NCBI RefSeq assembly: GCF_000423145.1
Contig: NZ_AUHK01000002.1
Location: 1-64,000, forward strand
DNA from: Helcococcus sueciensis DSM 17243
GTDB lineage: Bacteria; Bacillota; Clostridia; Tissierellales; Peptoniphilaceae
Reading direction: 5' to 3'
DNA: 64,000 bases
Position 1 is the stretch's first letter. Each line of letters opens with the position of its first letter. Position numbers and translations under genes: made by a program. The notes beneath the pieces were generated by a model. That model had not been told where the DNA came from. It did not search any database and was given only the letters and a program-made list of their open reading frames with translations. This document shows positions 1 to 9,581 of this stretch, piece after piece.

Positions 1-108
1 AGAAAAGGGGTTAAGTTAACAGGTAAATTATCTGCAAGTAATCCAAACTGGGTAGAAATCCAATACAAAGGCCAAAGAGCATATGTTTACAAAGAATTTG
101 TAAAATAG
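1..108 (+). CDS. C-terminal end of a surface protein with SH3-like repeats (partial)
   Basis: An open frame from base 1 ends at TAG 106-108 and encodes 35 residues, finishing RAYVYKEFVK. These residues are nearly the same as the last repeat of the amylopullulanase ending at 31051, so this is the end of an SH3-like repeat module, probably a cell-wall or surface-binding domain. The start and the catalytic part lie outside the window, so the function of the whole protein cannot be told. A strong terminator follows directly. Confidence 0.75.
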   Translation, partial: RKGVKLTGKLSASNPNWVEIQYKGQRAYVYKEFVK

Positions 109-112
109 AATG

Positions 113-142
113 AAAAAATCGGAGTTCGCTCCGATTTTTTTT
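113..142 (+). terminator. Rho-independent terminator of the upstream repeat protein gene
   Basis: A perfect 7-bp stem ATCGGAG/CTCCGAT with a TTCG tetraloop is followed by eight T. It lies just after the stop at 108. The same hairpin with the same flank occurs after the amylopullulanase gene (31056-31085). Confidence 0.9.
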
Positions 143-210
143 GTTGATTAAATAAGATAAAATAAAAAGTATTTTGATTGCGATTTTCCTAGAGGAAATA
201 TTGGGACTAC

Positions 211-245
211 AAAAAAACAGAGACAAATATTTCTAAATGTCTCTG
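211..245 (-). terminator. Terminator of the minus-strand ychF/CPBP unit
   Basis: Read on the minus strand, an 8-bp stem CAGAGACA/TGTCTCTG is followed by seven T. It sits 43 bases past the stop of the CPBP gene. Its sequence is nearly the same as the terminator after the cupin gene at 24024-24060, including the loop. Confidence 0.8.
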
Positions 246-287
246 CTATAAAGTTCATCTTTTTGGGTAAATTTTAAGTTTACTATT

Positions 288-1214
288 TTATAATTGCAAT
301 GTATAAAAACCTGAGGCTATAGATAGTAATAGAGCTACTATAAAATATGCTATAAACCATCCGTTTTTTAATAAAGCGTTAAAATTTTCTTTTTCTTTGC
401 CTTTATATTTAAGGTTTTCAAAAATTTCTTTATATTTTTTACCAAATATTAATCTAATTATTGCAAATACTATAAGAGATAATATTAATAAGCCTACAAA
501 CATTTCAATTTTTGAATTTTCTACTATAGAAGTTTGATAAGTTGATACTAAGGCTATAATATTATTTATAATGTGGACTAAAACTGCCATCTTAAATGAA
601 TATACATATGCAACATAAGAAAGTACCAATCCAATACCTAATGTCCCTATACTTTGTATAATATTCATATGAGCAAAACAAAATAGTATAGTTGAAAGTA
701 TAATAGCGGTTTGAATTCCATATTTACGCACATGATTTAGATAAAATCCTCTATATTGAATTTCTTCAAATATAGGACCTAAAAAACTTGCATAAACTAA
801 TAATAAAATATTAGCAGATAGTGAAATTTCTTCTGTTACGTCTATAGAAGGTAGTCCTACTATATCTACGAGAAATATAGCAATATAAGAAAAAATAATA
901 TTTAGACCATACATTAATCCTAGGAAAAATATAAGATCAAGAAAACTCATTTTTTTGTGTTTTACAATCATAGCTTCTTTTTTGTCTTTACCAATATAGA
1001 AGTAAATTGATATAAGGGAAAAAGCTATAACAAGTAAATTTAATAAACCTGCATCTTTAATAAATGAAAATACTATACCAAATATTAGAGTATATAGTAA
1101 AAAAAGGAATGCAGATTTTGAAACTTTATTATAATCTTTTTTTCTTTCATATTCATATAGTAGAGAATTTTCTTCGATATTGTTATTTTCCAAATTTTCA
1201 TTATAAGAATCCAT
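288..1214 (-). CDS. CPBP-family (CAAX protease-like) intramembrane metalloprotease
   Basis: A 308-residue protein with about eight hydrophobic membrane segments after a charged N-terminus. It carries the CPBP/ABI family motifs: EEIQYRGF (EExxxR), FAHMN and a later His in VLVHIINNI, the predicted metal-binding and catalytic residues of glutamic-type CAAX proteases. Bacterial members often serve in bacteriocin self-immunity or processing of membrane peptides; the substrate here is unknown. The start is supported by AGGAGG six bases upstream. It follows ychF by 8 bases on the same strand and is probably co-transcribed with it. Confidence 0.85.
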   Translation of the reverse strand: MDSYNENLENNNIEENSLLYEYERKKDYNKVSKSAFLFLLYTLIFGIVFSFIKDAGLLNLLVIAFSLISIYFYIGKDKKEAMIVKHKKMSFLDLIFFLGLMYGLNIIFSYIAIFLVDIVGLPSIDVTEEISLSANILLLVYASFLGPIFEEIQYRGFYLNHVRKYGIQTAIILSTILFCFAHMNIIQSIGTLGIGLVLSYVAYVYSFKMAVLVHIINNIIALVSTYQTSIVENSKIEMFVGLLILSLIVFAIIRLIFGKKYKEIFENLKYKGKEKENFNALLKNGWFIAYFIVALLLSIASGFYTLQL

Positions 1215-1222
1215 TTATCCTC

Positions 1223-2323
1223 CTATACATTATGTCTAAAGTGTGTTATATCACCATCTTGCATTATATATTCTTTACCTTCAAGTCTTACTTTTCCAGC
1301 TTCTTTTGCTTTTGTCATAGAACCATCATATTGCATTAGTTCATCAAAAGATATGATTTCAGCTCGGATAAACCCTCTAGAAATATCGGAGTGTATTTTT
1401 CCGGCAGCATCTACTGCTTTTGTTCCTTTCTTTATTGTCCATGCTCTTGTTTCTATTTCTCCAGCAGTGATAAATGAAATAAGTCCCAATAAATCGTATG
1501 AAGCTACAATTAATTTTTCAAGACCTGGTTTATCAAGTCCAATCATTTCAAGATATTCTTTTTTCTCTTCTTCAGATTCAAGGGTAGATATTTCAGATTC
1601 TATTTTTGCAGAAATTACTACAACTTTTGCGTCTTCAGTTTTAGCAAATTCTCTGATTTCTTGAACCCATTTATTAGAAGCACCATCATCATGAACTTCA
1701 TCTTCTGAAACATTAGCAACATATATAATTGGTTTTGAAGATAGTAGAGGATAAGATTTCATTATTTTCTTTTCATCATCTGTTAAATCTAAAACTCTAG
1801 CTGATTTACCAGTTTCAAGAGTCTTGTATATTCTTTGTAAAAGTTCAAGCTCAATAGCTTTATCTTTATCTGATTTAGCTTGTTTTTGAAGTCTATTCAT
1901 AATTCCTTCTATCATATCCATATCAGAGAATATTAATTCAAGATTTATAGTTTCAATATCTCTAATAGGATTTACTCCGCCATCTACATGGGTTACATTT
2001 TCGTCTTCAAAAGCTCTTAAAACTTCAATTATTGCTTCAGATTCCCTAATATTTGCAAGAAATTTATTTCCAAGGCCTTCACCTTTACTTGCTCCTCTTA
2101 CAAGGCCAGCAATATCATAAAATTCAATATATGCTGGAACAATCTTTTTTGAATTATTTAATTCACTAAGAATATTTAATCTTTCATCTGGAACATTTAC
2201 AACACCTATATTTGGTTCTATTGTTGTAAATGGATAATTTGCTGATTCAGCGCCAGCTTTTGTAATGGCATTGAAAAGTGTTGATTTACCTACATTTGGC
2301 AATCCTACAATTCCTAACTTCAT
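1223..2323 (-). CDS. ychF: Redox-regulated ATPase YchF (OLA1 family)
   Basis: A P-loop NTPase of the Obg/YchF group, binding ATP or GTP and associated with ribosomes and stress responses. The N-terminus has the Walker A stretch GLPNVGKST and the switch region YPFTTIEPN; the C-terminal TGS-like domain ends GDITHFRHNV, typical of the family. An in-frame ATG 18 bases further upstream exists, but AAGGAG lies between the two and fits the start chosen here (MKLGIVGLP), giving 366 residues, the usual size. Confidence 0.95.
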   Translation of the reverse strand: MKLGIVGLPNVGKSTLFNAITKAGAESANYPFTTIEPNIGVVNVPDERLNILSELNNSKKIVPAYIEFYDIAGLVRGASKGEGLGNKFLANIRESEAIIEVLRAFEDENVTHVDGGVNPIRDIETINLELIFSDMDMIEGIMNRLQKQAKSDKDKAIELELLQRIYKTLETGKSARVLDLTDDEKKIMKSYPLLSSKPIIYVANVSEDEVHDDGASNKWVQEIREFAKTEDAKVVVISAKIESEISTLESEEEKKEYLEMIGLDKPGLEKLIVASYDLLGLISFITAGEIETRAWTIKKGTKAVDAAGKIHSDISRGFIRAEIISFDELMQYDGSMTKAKEAGKVRLEGKEYIMQDGDITHFRHNV

Positions 2324-2424
2324 TCTAAACTCCTTATTCATAATATATTAAATTTAATTTAATATATATTTTAATAAATATTTACACCATTATATTATAC
2401 ATTAAAACTTGAAATAATAATAAT

Positions 2425-4947
2425 TTAAGATTCATTAGAGTTTTTATAGTTCATATTAAGTAATTTAATGAGATTGTCTAATAATTTAATATTGTTTTGA
2501 CTGGCTATAAATATTGAATTCCATTCAGGATTATATTTATTTTTGAATTTTTTAAGTCCTTGGAAACCATATATTTTATTGGCATATTTATATGCGAGTT
2601 TTGCTGTTTTTTCTTTTTTTGAGGCAAACATTGAATTACCAACATTAGATAAAGGAGAAAGTCCTAAATCAAAGTATTTATAGTCATTTTCTTTTGCCCA
2701 ATTAATTATAGAAATAAACATCATATCCATAATTCCTGAAAAAACATTATTTTTATGTCGCATTAAATCTATAGACATTTTTTTAGTGTTTTTAACAGGA
2801 TTCATATTTGCGAAAGCTAAAATTTCTCTATCTTGTTTTATAATAAATACTGGAGCTTTTTGAATATAATCTTCTTTAAATGCTCCTATTGAAAATTGCA
2901 TTTCTTTTCTTTTTCCAAGCCACTCATCGGAAACAGTTTTTAGTTGATTCATAGTATCTTTATTGAATGGAGGATATATTACTTCAAATTTATAATTAAC
3001 TGTATCCATATAGTTTAGAGATCTTCTCATTATTTTGTATTTTTTTCCTGCAAGAGAAAAATTATCTAGATTTACTACAGCGTCTTCTCCAATCTTCATA
3101 AGCTCAAAACCTTGGCTTACAAAATCTTCGATAACATTCCCTTTTATACCACTAAAGAAAACATCCATCTTATTTTTTTGAGCAAATATGATTAGTTCTT
3201 CAATAGCATCTTCAAAATCTTCTTTTTTTCCACATGGGTTTCCTAAAACAAACAAAGTTCCTTTAAATGGTCTATATAAAAATAATACTGTCTTTTTACT
3301 ATTAAGAAATATATTTTTATCATACATATAAAATAGATGAGTATTGGATTCATATGAATTATCTTCAAAGAATTTTTCAAAATCTTCTTTTTCTTTTTCT
3401 GAAACACCTTCAAAAGAAATATGTTTTCTTTCAATACTTAAAAATATTGCATAAATTGCAGCAAGTAAAAATGGTATTAAAAGTATTTCTGAAAAATGAT
3501 CGTGCATAAATTCTAAAGAATATTTTTCAAATCCATTTATAACGTCTACATGATGACTTATATTATATATTGTCATATATATGATGTTTAATAAATTTAA
3601 TATTATAAAAGCTATTAAAGTTTTAATAATAGATATTTTTTGCGCATATCCTGTAAAATACTGTCTATTTGTGAATAGTAATATTATAATAACTAGAGCA
3701 ATAAATGCGCTGTAATAGTTTTTACTAATTGTCATATAAAGTATAAATATTATAGAAAGTAAAATTAAACTCATTCTATAGGCCAGTTTAACTCTGTTTT
3801 GTATTCCTGTGGATAAAGCAATTAAACAAAGTCCGATAAATAGAGTAATATTGAAATTAACTATTGTAAATATATTTGGTAAATGTTTTTGGAAAAACTT
3901 AAACTTTAGAAATACAGTTGGTAGAAGAGCGGAAAACACAAGTAATGCTCCACATGCTAATATAACGTATGAAATATAAAAAGATGTAGTATTTGCTTTT
4001 TTTACATATTCATGTTCTTCTATATCATTTTTAGAATTAAACAATACTAAAATTACACCTATTATCCATGGAACAATGGTGTAACAAATTCTACAAACAA
4101 GAAGCGATAAAAATATATTTGGAGTTTTATAGCCCATAAGCCCAAATACAAAAATTGCACTTGCTTCAAATGATCCAAGTCCTCCTGGTATCATTGAAAA
4201 GAAAGCGATAATTGTAGAAATAACATATACAGCACTTGCTTCCAATAAGCTTATTTCTGGTTGATAATATATGATAGTGTATGCAAAAAAGATTGCAGCC
4301 ATCAACCATTCAAATGAAGATTGCAAGGTAAGATATACTCTTAATTTTCTTTGTTCTCTAATAAATACTGAATTTTCATCTTTTAAATATTTTTTAATAG
4401 GTAAAATATCTATAAAAATAAAACCAATAACTGCTACAAAAAGTAGTAAAAGAATTGAAGCTATAAAATAGTATTTTCTTGTATATAGCTCAATTGAGGC
4501 AGGTAGAGAAAGTGTAAAAAGTCCTATTATATCTGAAAATAAAACGATAAAGATAATTCTATTAGCGATTTTTCTATCAAGTTTATATTTATCGTATAGA
4601 AGTTCTCTTGTTGTAACACCGGCAAGACCACCTAATCCTATAAAGTTATTGAAAGATTGAGAAATAAAACCGATCTTAAATACTTCTTTCATAGGAATTT
4701 TCATATCATAATATTTTGCTAATATATAATCATATATTGTAGCAAAAGAAAATGATAAAACTCCTAAAACTACAAATAAAATCTTTTGCAAACTACTAGT
4801 AGTATTCACTAGGATTTTAATTTGACTTATATCGATAGATTTAATTTCTTTTCTAATAATTATAATTGTAATTATTATTATAAAAAATATTAATATAGCT
4901 CTTATTAAGTTTTTATTTGCCTTAAAAAAGTTTTTTAATTTATTCAT
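2425..4947 (-). CDS. mprF: Bifunctional phosphatidylglycerol lysyltransferase/flippase MprF
   Basis: An 840-residue protein with two parts. Residues 1-510 hold about 14 hydrophobic segments (the UPF0104 flippase region). Residues from about 525 form the cytoplasmic DUF2156 domain, which transfers an amino acid from aminoacyl-tRNA to phosphatidylglycerol. Length and order match full-length MprF of Firmicutes. The product lowers the negative charge of the membrane surface and gives resistance to cationic peptides such as defensins and daptomycin. Whether lysine or alanine is transferred cannot be told from sequence. It is read divergently from the HAD gene at 5132. Confidence 0.93.
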   Translation of the reverse strand: MNKLKNFFKANKNLIRAILIFFIIIITIIIIRKEIKSIDISQIKILVNTTSSLQKILFVVLGVLSFSFATIYDYILAKYYDMKIPMKEVFKIGFISQSFNNFIGLGGLAGVTTRELLYDKYKLDRKIANRIIFIVLFSDIIGLFTLSLPASIELYTRKYYFIASILLLLFVAVIGFIFIDILPIKKYLKDENSVFIREQRKLRVYLTLQSSFEWLMAAIFFAYTIIYYQPEISLLEASAVYVISTIIAFFSMIPGGLGSFEASAIFVFGLMGYKTPNIFLSLLVCRICYTIVPWIIGVILVLFNSKNDIEEHEYVKKANTTSFYISYVILACGALLVFSALLPTVFLKFKFFQKHLPNIFTIVNFNITLFIGLCLIALSTGIQNRVKLAYRMSLILLSIIFILYMTISKNYYSAFIALVIIILLFTNRQYFTGYAQKISIIKTLIAFIILNLLNIIYMTIYNISHHVDVINGFEKYSLEFMHDHFSEILLIPFLLAAIYAIFLSIERKHISFEGVSEKEKEDFEKFFEDNSYESNTHLFYMYDKNIFLNSKKTVLFLYRPFKGTLFVLGNPCGKKEDFEDAIEELIIFAQKNKMDVFFSGIKGNVIEDFVSQGFELMKIGEDAVVNLDNFSLAGKKYKIMRRSLNYMDTVNYKFEVIYPPFNKDTMNQLKTVSDEWLGKRKEMQFSIGAFKEDYIQKAPVFIIKQDREILAFANMNPVKNTKKMSIDLMRHKNNVFSGIMDMMFISIINWAKENDYKYFDLGLSPLSNVGNSMFASKKEKTAKLAYKYANKIYGFQGLKKFKNKYNPEWNSIFIASQNNIKLLDNLIKLLNMNYKNSNES

Positions 4948-5131
4948 TTATATTCCTTATATAAGTTTTAATGTTTTATATCGATTAATATAATATCATT
5001 TTTTTTATTAAATAAGATTACAATATAGTTATATTAATATTTTTTTTTAATAAGTAGTATAATAAATGTAGCTTATGTGCCTTTTATAGTATAATTAATG
5101 ATATAGTTTAATTTTCTAAAAGGGAGGTAAT

Positions 5132-5983
5132 ATGAATAATTTAAATCAGATTAAATATGTAGCCGTAGATATGGATGGTACTTTGTTAGACGAAAATCTT
5201 GAAATTATGCCTAAAACAAAAAAGGCCTTAATAGAATTACAAGAAAAAGGAGTAAAGCTAATTATAGCAACTGGAAGAGAATTAAACGCCGTTAAGAAGT
5301 ATATACCAGAGATTAAACTTAAAGAGTATGAAGGATTAGTTATATCTGGTAATGGTGCCATAGTTTATGATCCAGTAAAAGATGAGATTATCCATACTGA
5401 TTATATGGAAGTAGAAGAAGCACAAGAGATACTAGATAGAATTAAAGATTTTAAAATTTTCCCTTTTTATAGATCAGATGGTTTTATGCATATGGGAAAT
5501 TATAATAAATTTGTTGAGAAACATGGTGAAGGCTCTAATCTTGTACACCTTGAAGATGTAAAAGCGAGAGGTGGAAATTTTGATGTTATGGAACATGATA
5601 ATTTAAGTGATTCAATAAAAAAGCCTATTGTGAAAATGATGGCTTTAGGATTACCTGAATATATGTGGAATATTTTACCAGAAATCAATAAGAATTTAGA
5701 ACCAATAGCACATGCAATGATTACAATACCTGCAGTTATGGAGTTTTCAAAAAATACAGTTAGTAAAGGTCACGCTCTTGAGAGTTTAGGAATAGATCCA
5801 AATCATTTAATGACTTTTGGAGATAGTTTAAATGACTACCATATGATTGAGTTTGCAAAATATGGTATTGCAATGGAAAATGCTATGCAACCACTTAAAG
5901 AAATTGCATTTGATATAACATCATCTAATGAAGATGAAGGAATTTATAAAGCGTTAGTAAAATACGGTATAGTAAAGGAGTAA
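5132..5983 (+). CDS. Cof-type HAD-superfamily phosphatase
   Basis: A 283-residue cytosolic HAD hydrolase of the Cof (type IIB cap) group. Motif I is VDMDGTLLDE (nucleophile D13, acid/base D15), motif II is ATGRE, and motif IV is GDSLNDYHMIE near the C-terminus. Such enzymes dephosphorylate sugar phosphates, FMN or PLP with broad specificity; the substrate cannot be told. A TATAAT lies at 5090-5095 and GGGAGG precedes the ATG. The M24 peptidase gene starts 2 bases after its stop, so the two form one unit. Confidence 0.9.
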   Translation: MNNLNQIKYVAVDMDGTLLDENLEIMPKTKKALIELQEKGVKLIIATGRELNAVKKYIPEIKLKEYEGLVISGNGAIVYDPVKDEIIHTDYMEVEEAQEILDRIKDFKIFPFYRSDGFMHMGNYNKFVEKHGEGSNLVHLEDVKARGGNFDVMEHDNLSDSIKKPIVKMMALGLPEYMWNILPEINKNLEPIAHAMITIPAVMEFSKNTVSKGHALESLGIDPNHLMTFGDSLNDYHMIEFAKYGIAMENAMQPLKEIAFDITSSNEDEGIYKALVKYGIVKE

Positions 5984-5985
5984 TT

Positions 5986-7743
5986 ATGAATTTATATGAT
6001 AGAGTTGATAAGTTAAGAGAATTGATGGAAGAAAGAAGTATAGATGCTTATATAATACCTACATCTGATCCGCATATGTCTGAATATTTAGCAGATTATT
6101 ATAAGACAAGAGAATATATATCAGGTTTTACAGGATCAGCAGGTATTGCTGTAGTTACAAAAGACAAAGCCGGCCTTTGGACAGATGGTAGATATTTTGT
6201 ACAAGCAGAACAAGAATTAAAAAATTCACCATTTAAATTATGTCGCATGTTTGAAGACATTGACTTCCAAGATTTTTTAGTAGAAGAAGTTCATGAATTT
6301 GGAAAAGTAGCTATTGATGGTAAAGTACTATCTCTTGAACTATATGATGCAATTTCCAAAAAACTTAACACAAGATTATTAATCACAGATGTCGACTTTA
6401 TTTCAGAAATTTGGGAAGATAGACCAGAATTACCTAAATCTGAAACTTGGATATTTGATGAAAAATATACAGGACAATCAACTAAAGACAAATTAAATGT
6501 ATTAAGAGAAATGATGAAATCAAGAGATGTAGAATATACATTTATAGGAGCTTTAGAAGATATAGCATATCTAACTAATTTAAGAGCTGATGATATATAT
6601 GCAACACCAGTGTTTTTCTCATATGCAGTTATAGGTTTAGATACAGCAGTATTATTTATAGATGAAAATAAATTAGATATCGAAGTTAAAGAATATCTAA
6701 AAGAAAATAATATAGATGTATATACTTATGATGCTATTTTTGACTATATGAAAAATATTAAGGGAACAAATACTGTTTATTTAGATCCAAGAAGAACAAA
6801 TGTATTGGTTTATCAAAGTCTTAATAAAAATGTAAAGATTAAAAGAGGACATAATCTTACAACTTTAATGAAGGCTTTAAAGAATGAAACTGAAATTGAA
6901 AATGAAAAGAAAGCATTTCATAAGGACGCAATTGCTTTAACTAAGTTTTTCAATTGGGTTGAAACAGGGGTAAAATCAGGAAATATTGATGAAGTATTTG
7001 CTGCGAAAAAATTATTAGAATATAGACAACAACAAGATAATTTTATAGAAGTTTCTTTCCAAACAATTTCAGCTTATGGTCCAAATGCAGCTATGCCACA
7101 TTATGATCCAGAAAAAGTGATTCCTGCTACACTAAAACCAAAAGGATTGTATTTAGTAGATAGTGGAGCACAATTTTTAGAAGGAACTACAGATATTACA
7201 AGAACTGTAGCTTTAGGGGAACTTACAGATGAAGAAAAAACAGACTATACATTGACTCTAAAAGCTCATATAGCTGGTATGACTGCTAAATTCAAAAAAG
7301 GTAATACAGGAGCATTTATTGATGCAATTGTAAGAAATCCTCTATATAGAGAAGGTAAAGATTTTAATCATGGTACAGGTCACGGAGTAGGATTCTTATT
7401 AGGAGTTCATGAAGGTCCAATGTCAATATCAAGAAAAGATGGAGGATTACCACTTCAAGAAGGAATGGTATTTTCTATTGAGCCAGGTTTATATATTGAA
7501 GGCAGTCATGGTATTAGAATTGAAAATATAGTATATGTTAAAAAATCAGAAGAAAAAGACTTCTTAGAACTTGAAACTTTATTATATTTACCAATAGATA
7601 CAAGACCAGTAAAATCATTTATGCTTGAAAAATGGGAAAAAGACTGGATTAATGCATATAATAAAGAATCTTATGAAAGACTTTCAAAAGATTTAGATGG
7701 ATACGATTTAGAATATCTAGAAAAAATTACTAAAGAGATTTAA
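5986..7743 (+). CDS. M24-family Xaa-Pro aminopeptidase (long form)
   Basis: A 585-residue cytosolic aminopeptidase that removes N-terminal residues before proline. It has creatinase-like N domains and a C-terminal pita-bread domain with the five metal ligands visible: VDSGAQFLEGTTDITRT (two Asp), HGTGHGVG (His), EPGLYIEG (Glu) and GIRIEN (Glu). The length fits the eukaryote-like long aminopeptidase P class rather than methionine aminopeptidase. It starts 2 bases after the HAD gene with AAAGGAG upstream and is followed 8 bases later by uvrC. Confidence 0.93.
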   Translation: MNLYDRVDKLRELMEERSIDAYIIPTSDPHMSEYLADYYKTREYISGFTGSAGIAVVTKDKAGLWTDGRYFVQAEQELKNSPFKLCRMFEDIDFQDFLVEEVHEFGKVAIDGKVLSLELYDAISKKLNTRLLITDVDFISEIWEDRPELPKSETWIFDEKYTGQSTKDKLNVLREMMKSRDVEYTFIGALEDIAYLTNLRADDIYATPVFFSYAVIGLDTAVLFIDENKLDIEVKEYLKENNIDVYTYDAIFDYMKNIKGTNTVYLDPRRTNVLVYQSLNKNVKIKRGHNLTTLMKALKNETEIENEKKAFHKDAIALTKFFNWVETGVKSGNIDEVFAAKKLLEYRQQQDNFIEVSFQTISAYGPNAAMPHYDPEKVIPATLKPKGLYLVDSGAQFLEGTTDITRTVALGELTDEEKTDYTLTLKAHIAGMTAKFKKGNTGAFIDAIVRNPLYREGKDFNHGTGHGVGFLLGVHEGPMSISRKDGGLPLQEGMVFSIEPGLYIEGSHGIRIENIVYVKKSEEKDFLELETLLYLPIDTRPVKSFMLEKWEKDWINAYNKESYERLSKDLDGYDLEYLEKITKEI

Positions 7744-7751
7744 CAGAATTT

Positions 7752-9581
7752 ATGAAAGATTTTAAATATGAACTTTCAAGATTACCTGAATCACCAGGCG
7801 TATATCTGATGAAAGATAAAGATGACAATATTATATACGTGGGAAAGGCTAAAAATCTTAAAAATAGAGTAAGATCATATTTTAATGATAGTAGTAAATC
7901 TCAAAAAGTAATTAAAATGGTAGAAAAAATTGACCATTTTGATTATATTATTGTTGAAACTGAAGCAGAGTCACTAGTTCTTGAGTCAAATTTTATAAAA
8001 GAACATAGACCTCATTATAATATATTGCTTAGAGATGATAAACAATATCCATATATAATGATTACAAATGAAGAGTTTCCAAGACTTATGATTTCAAGAT
8101 TTGCTAAAAAAGATGGAAATGAATACTATGGGCCATATCCAGATGCTTTTTCTGTAAATAAAGTTTTAAAATTATTACAAAATATATTCAGGATAAGATT
8201 AAATGATGCTATTCAAAGATATGGTAAAAACAAAAGACCATCATTGAAACATTATTTATACAAATATGAAGATCCTACACATGATTTTAATGATAGAGAG
8301 AGATATCTTGAAAATATAGACGAAGTTCGTAGATTTCTAAAAGGTGATTCTAAAATATTAACTGATATATTAGAGGAAAAAATGTTTGAATACTCAAAAA
8401 AACTAGAATTTGAAAGAGCACAAGAATATAAGGAGTATATACAAGCGGTAGAGAGTCTAATGGAGCGTCAAAATGTTACTTCGACTACAGGATACAATCT
8501 CGATATAATATCTATTGCGAAAAAAAGAAATTATGCAGCAATTCAAGTGTTTTTTATGAGATCTGGGAAAATTGTAGATAGGGAACATTTTATTATAGAA
8601 GATGAATTCAATGAAGAAAATTCTCAAATATTATCATCATATCTAAAACAATATTATTTTGATATGACATATATTCCAGGTGAAATATTAATGATTGAGG
8701 AGCCTGAAGAAAAGGAAGTTTTAGAAAAAATATTATCTGATCAAAAAGGTAAAAAAGTAAGGATTAAGGTTCCGAAAAGAGGAGTCAAAAAAGATTATTT
8801 AGATTTTGCTACTCAAAATGCTTCCAAAATGATTGATGAATTTTTACAAAAATTAGATTATAGAGAAAAAAACAAAAATCTAGGACTTAAGAAACTTGAA
8901 GATACTTTAGATATTCATCCTATAAATAGAATTGAAGCCTATGATATATCTAATATTTCTGGTGTAGATTCTGTGGGATCAATGGTTGTATATATTCAAG
9001 GTAAAAAAGAAAGAAAAGATTATAGAAAATTTAAAATTAAATCAGTTGAAGGTCCCGATGACTATGCTTCAATGAAAGAGGTGTTGACTAGAAGAATAAA
9101 ACGCCTTTTAGACGATAAGACAACAGGCTCTTTTTCTGAAAAACCTGATTTAATTATTATAGATGGTGGTAAAGGTCAAGTAAATATTGCCAAAGAAGTA
9201 CTTAAAGAATTTAAAGTAAATATACAAACTATAGGTCTTGTAAAAGATGATAAACATAGAACAAGAGGAATAATACTTGATAATAAAGAAAGAGATATTG
9301 ATAAAGATTCAGCGATATATAGATTTCTTTATGATATACAAGAAGAAGTGCATAGATTCTCTATTAACTATCATAATACAGTAAGAAGAAAAAATATGTT
9401 TGAATCTGAATTATCAAATATTAAAGGACTTGGAGAAAAAAGAATTAGAGAACTTTTATTGTACTTTGGTTCAATTACAAAAATAAAAGAGGCTTCGAAA
9501 GAAGAACTTTTGCAAGTTTCTAATATAACAGAAAGCGTTGCTGATAACATAATAGAATATTTTGGAGAAAAAAATGGCTAA
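7752..9581 (+). CDS. uvrC: Excinuclease ABC subunit C
   Basis: The 609-residue nuclease of nucleotide excision repair, making both incisions around a lesion presented by UvrA/UvrB. It shows the N-terminal GIY-YIG domain (PGVYLMKD, YVGKAKNL), a UVR motif near residue 205-240, the RNase H-like domain (EAYDISNISG and IIIDGGKGQ) and C-terminal helix-hairpin-helix repeats (NIKGLGEKR). No strong ribosome-binding site is seen, so translation may be coupled to the preceding gene. The hprK start lies inside its last codons. Confidence 0.96.
   Translation: MKDFKYELSRLPESPGVYLMKDKDDNIIYVGKAKNLKNRVRSYFNDSSKSQKVIKMVEKIDHFDYIIVETEAESLVLESNFIKEHRPHYNILLRDDKQYPYIMITNEEFPRLMISRFAKKDGNEYYGPYPDAFSVNKVLKLLQNIFRIRLNDAIQRYGKNKRPSLKHYLYKYEDPTHDFNDRERYLENIDEVRRFLKGDSKILTDILEEKMFEYSKKLEFERAQEYKEYIQAVESLMERQNVTSTTGYNLDIISIAKKRNYAAIQVFFMRSGKIVDREHFIIEDEFNEENSQILSSYLKQYYFDMTYIPGEILMIEEPEEKEVLEKILSDQKGKKVRIKVPKRGVKKDYLDFATQNASKMIDEFLQKLDYREKNKNLGLKKLEDTLDIHPINRIEAYDISNISGVDSVGSMVVYIQGKKERKDYRKFKIKSVEGPDDYASMKEVLTRRIKRLLDDKTTGSFSEKPDLIIIDGGKGQVNIAKEVLKEFKVNIQTIGLVKDDKHRTRGIILDNKERDIDKDSAIYRFLYDIQEEVHRFSINYHNTVRRKNMFESELSNIKGLGEKRIRELLLYFGSITKIKEASKEELLQVSNITESVADNIIEYFGEKNG

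Noticed and set aside
5986-7743. Candidate for the missing methionine aminopeptidase
   Set aside because: Length of 585 residues and N-terminal creatinase domains show it is an aminopeptidase P type enzyme.
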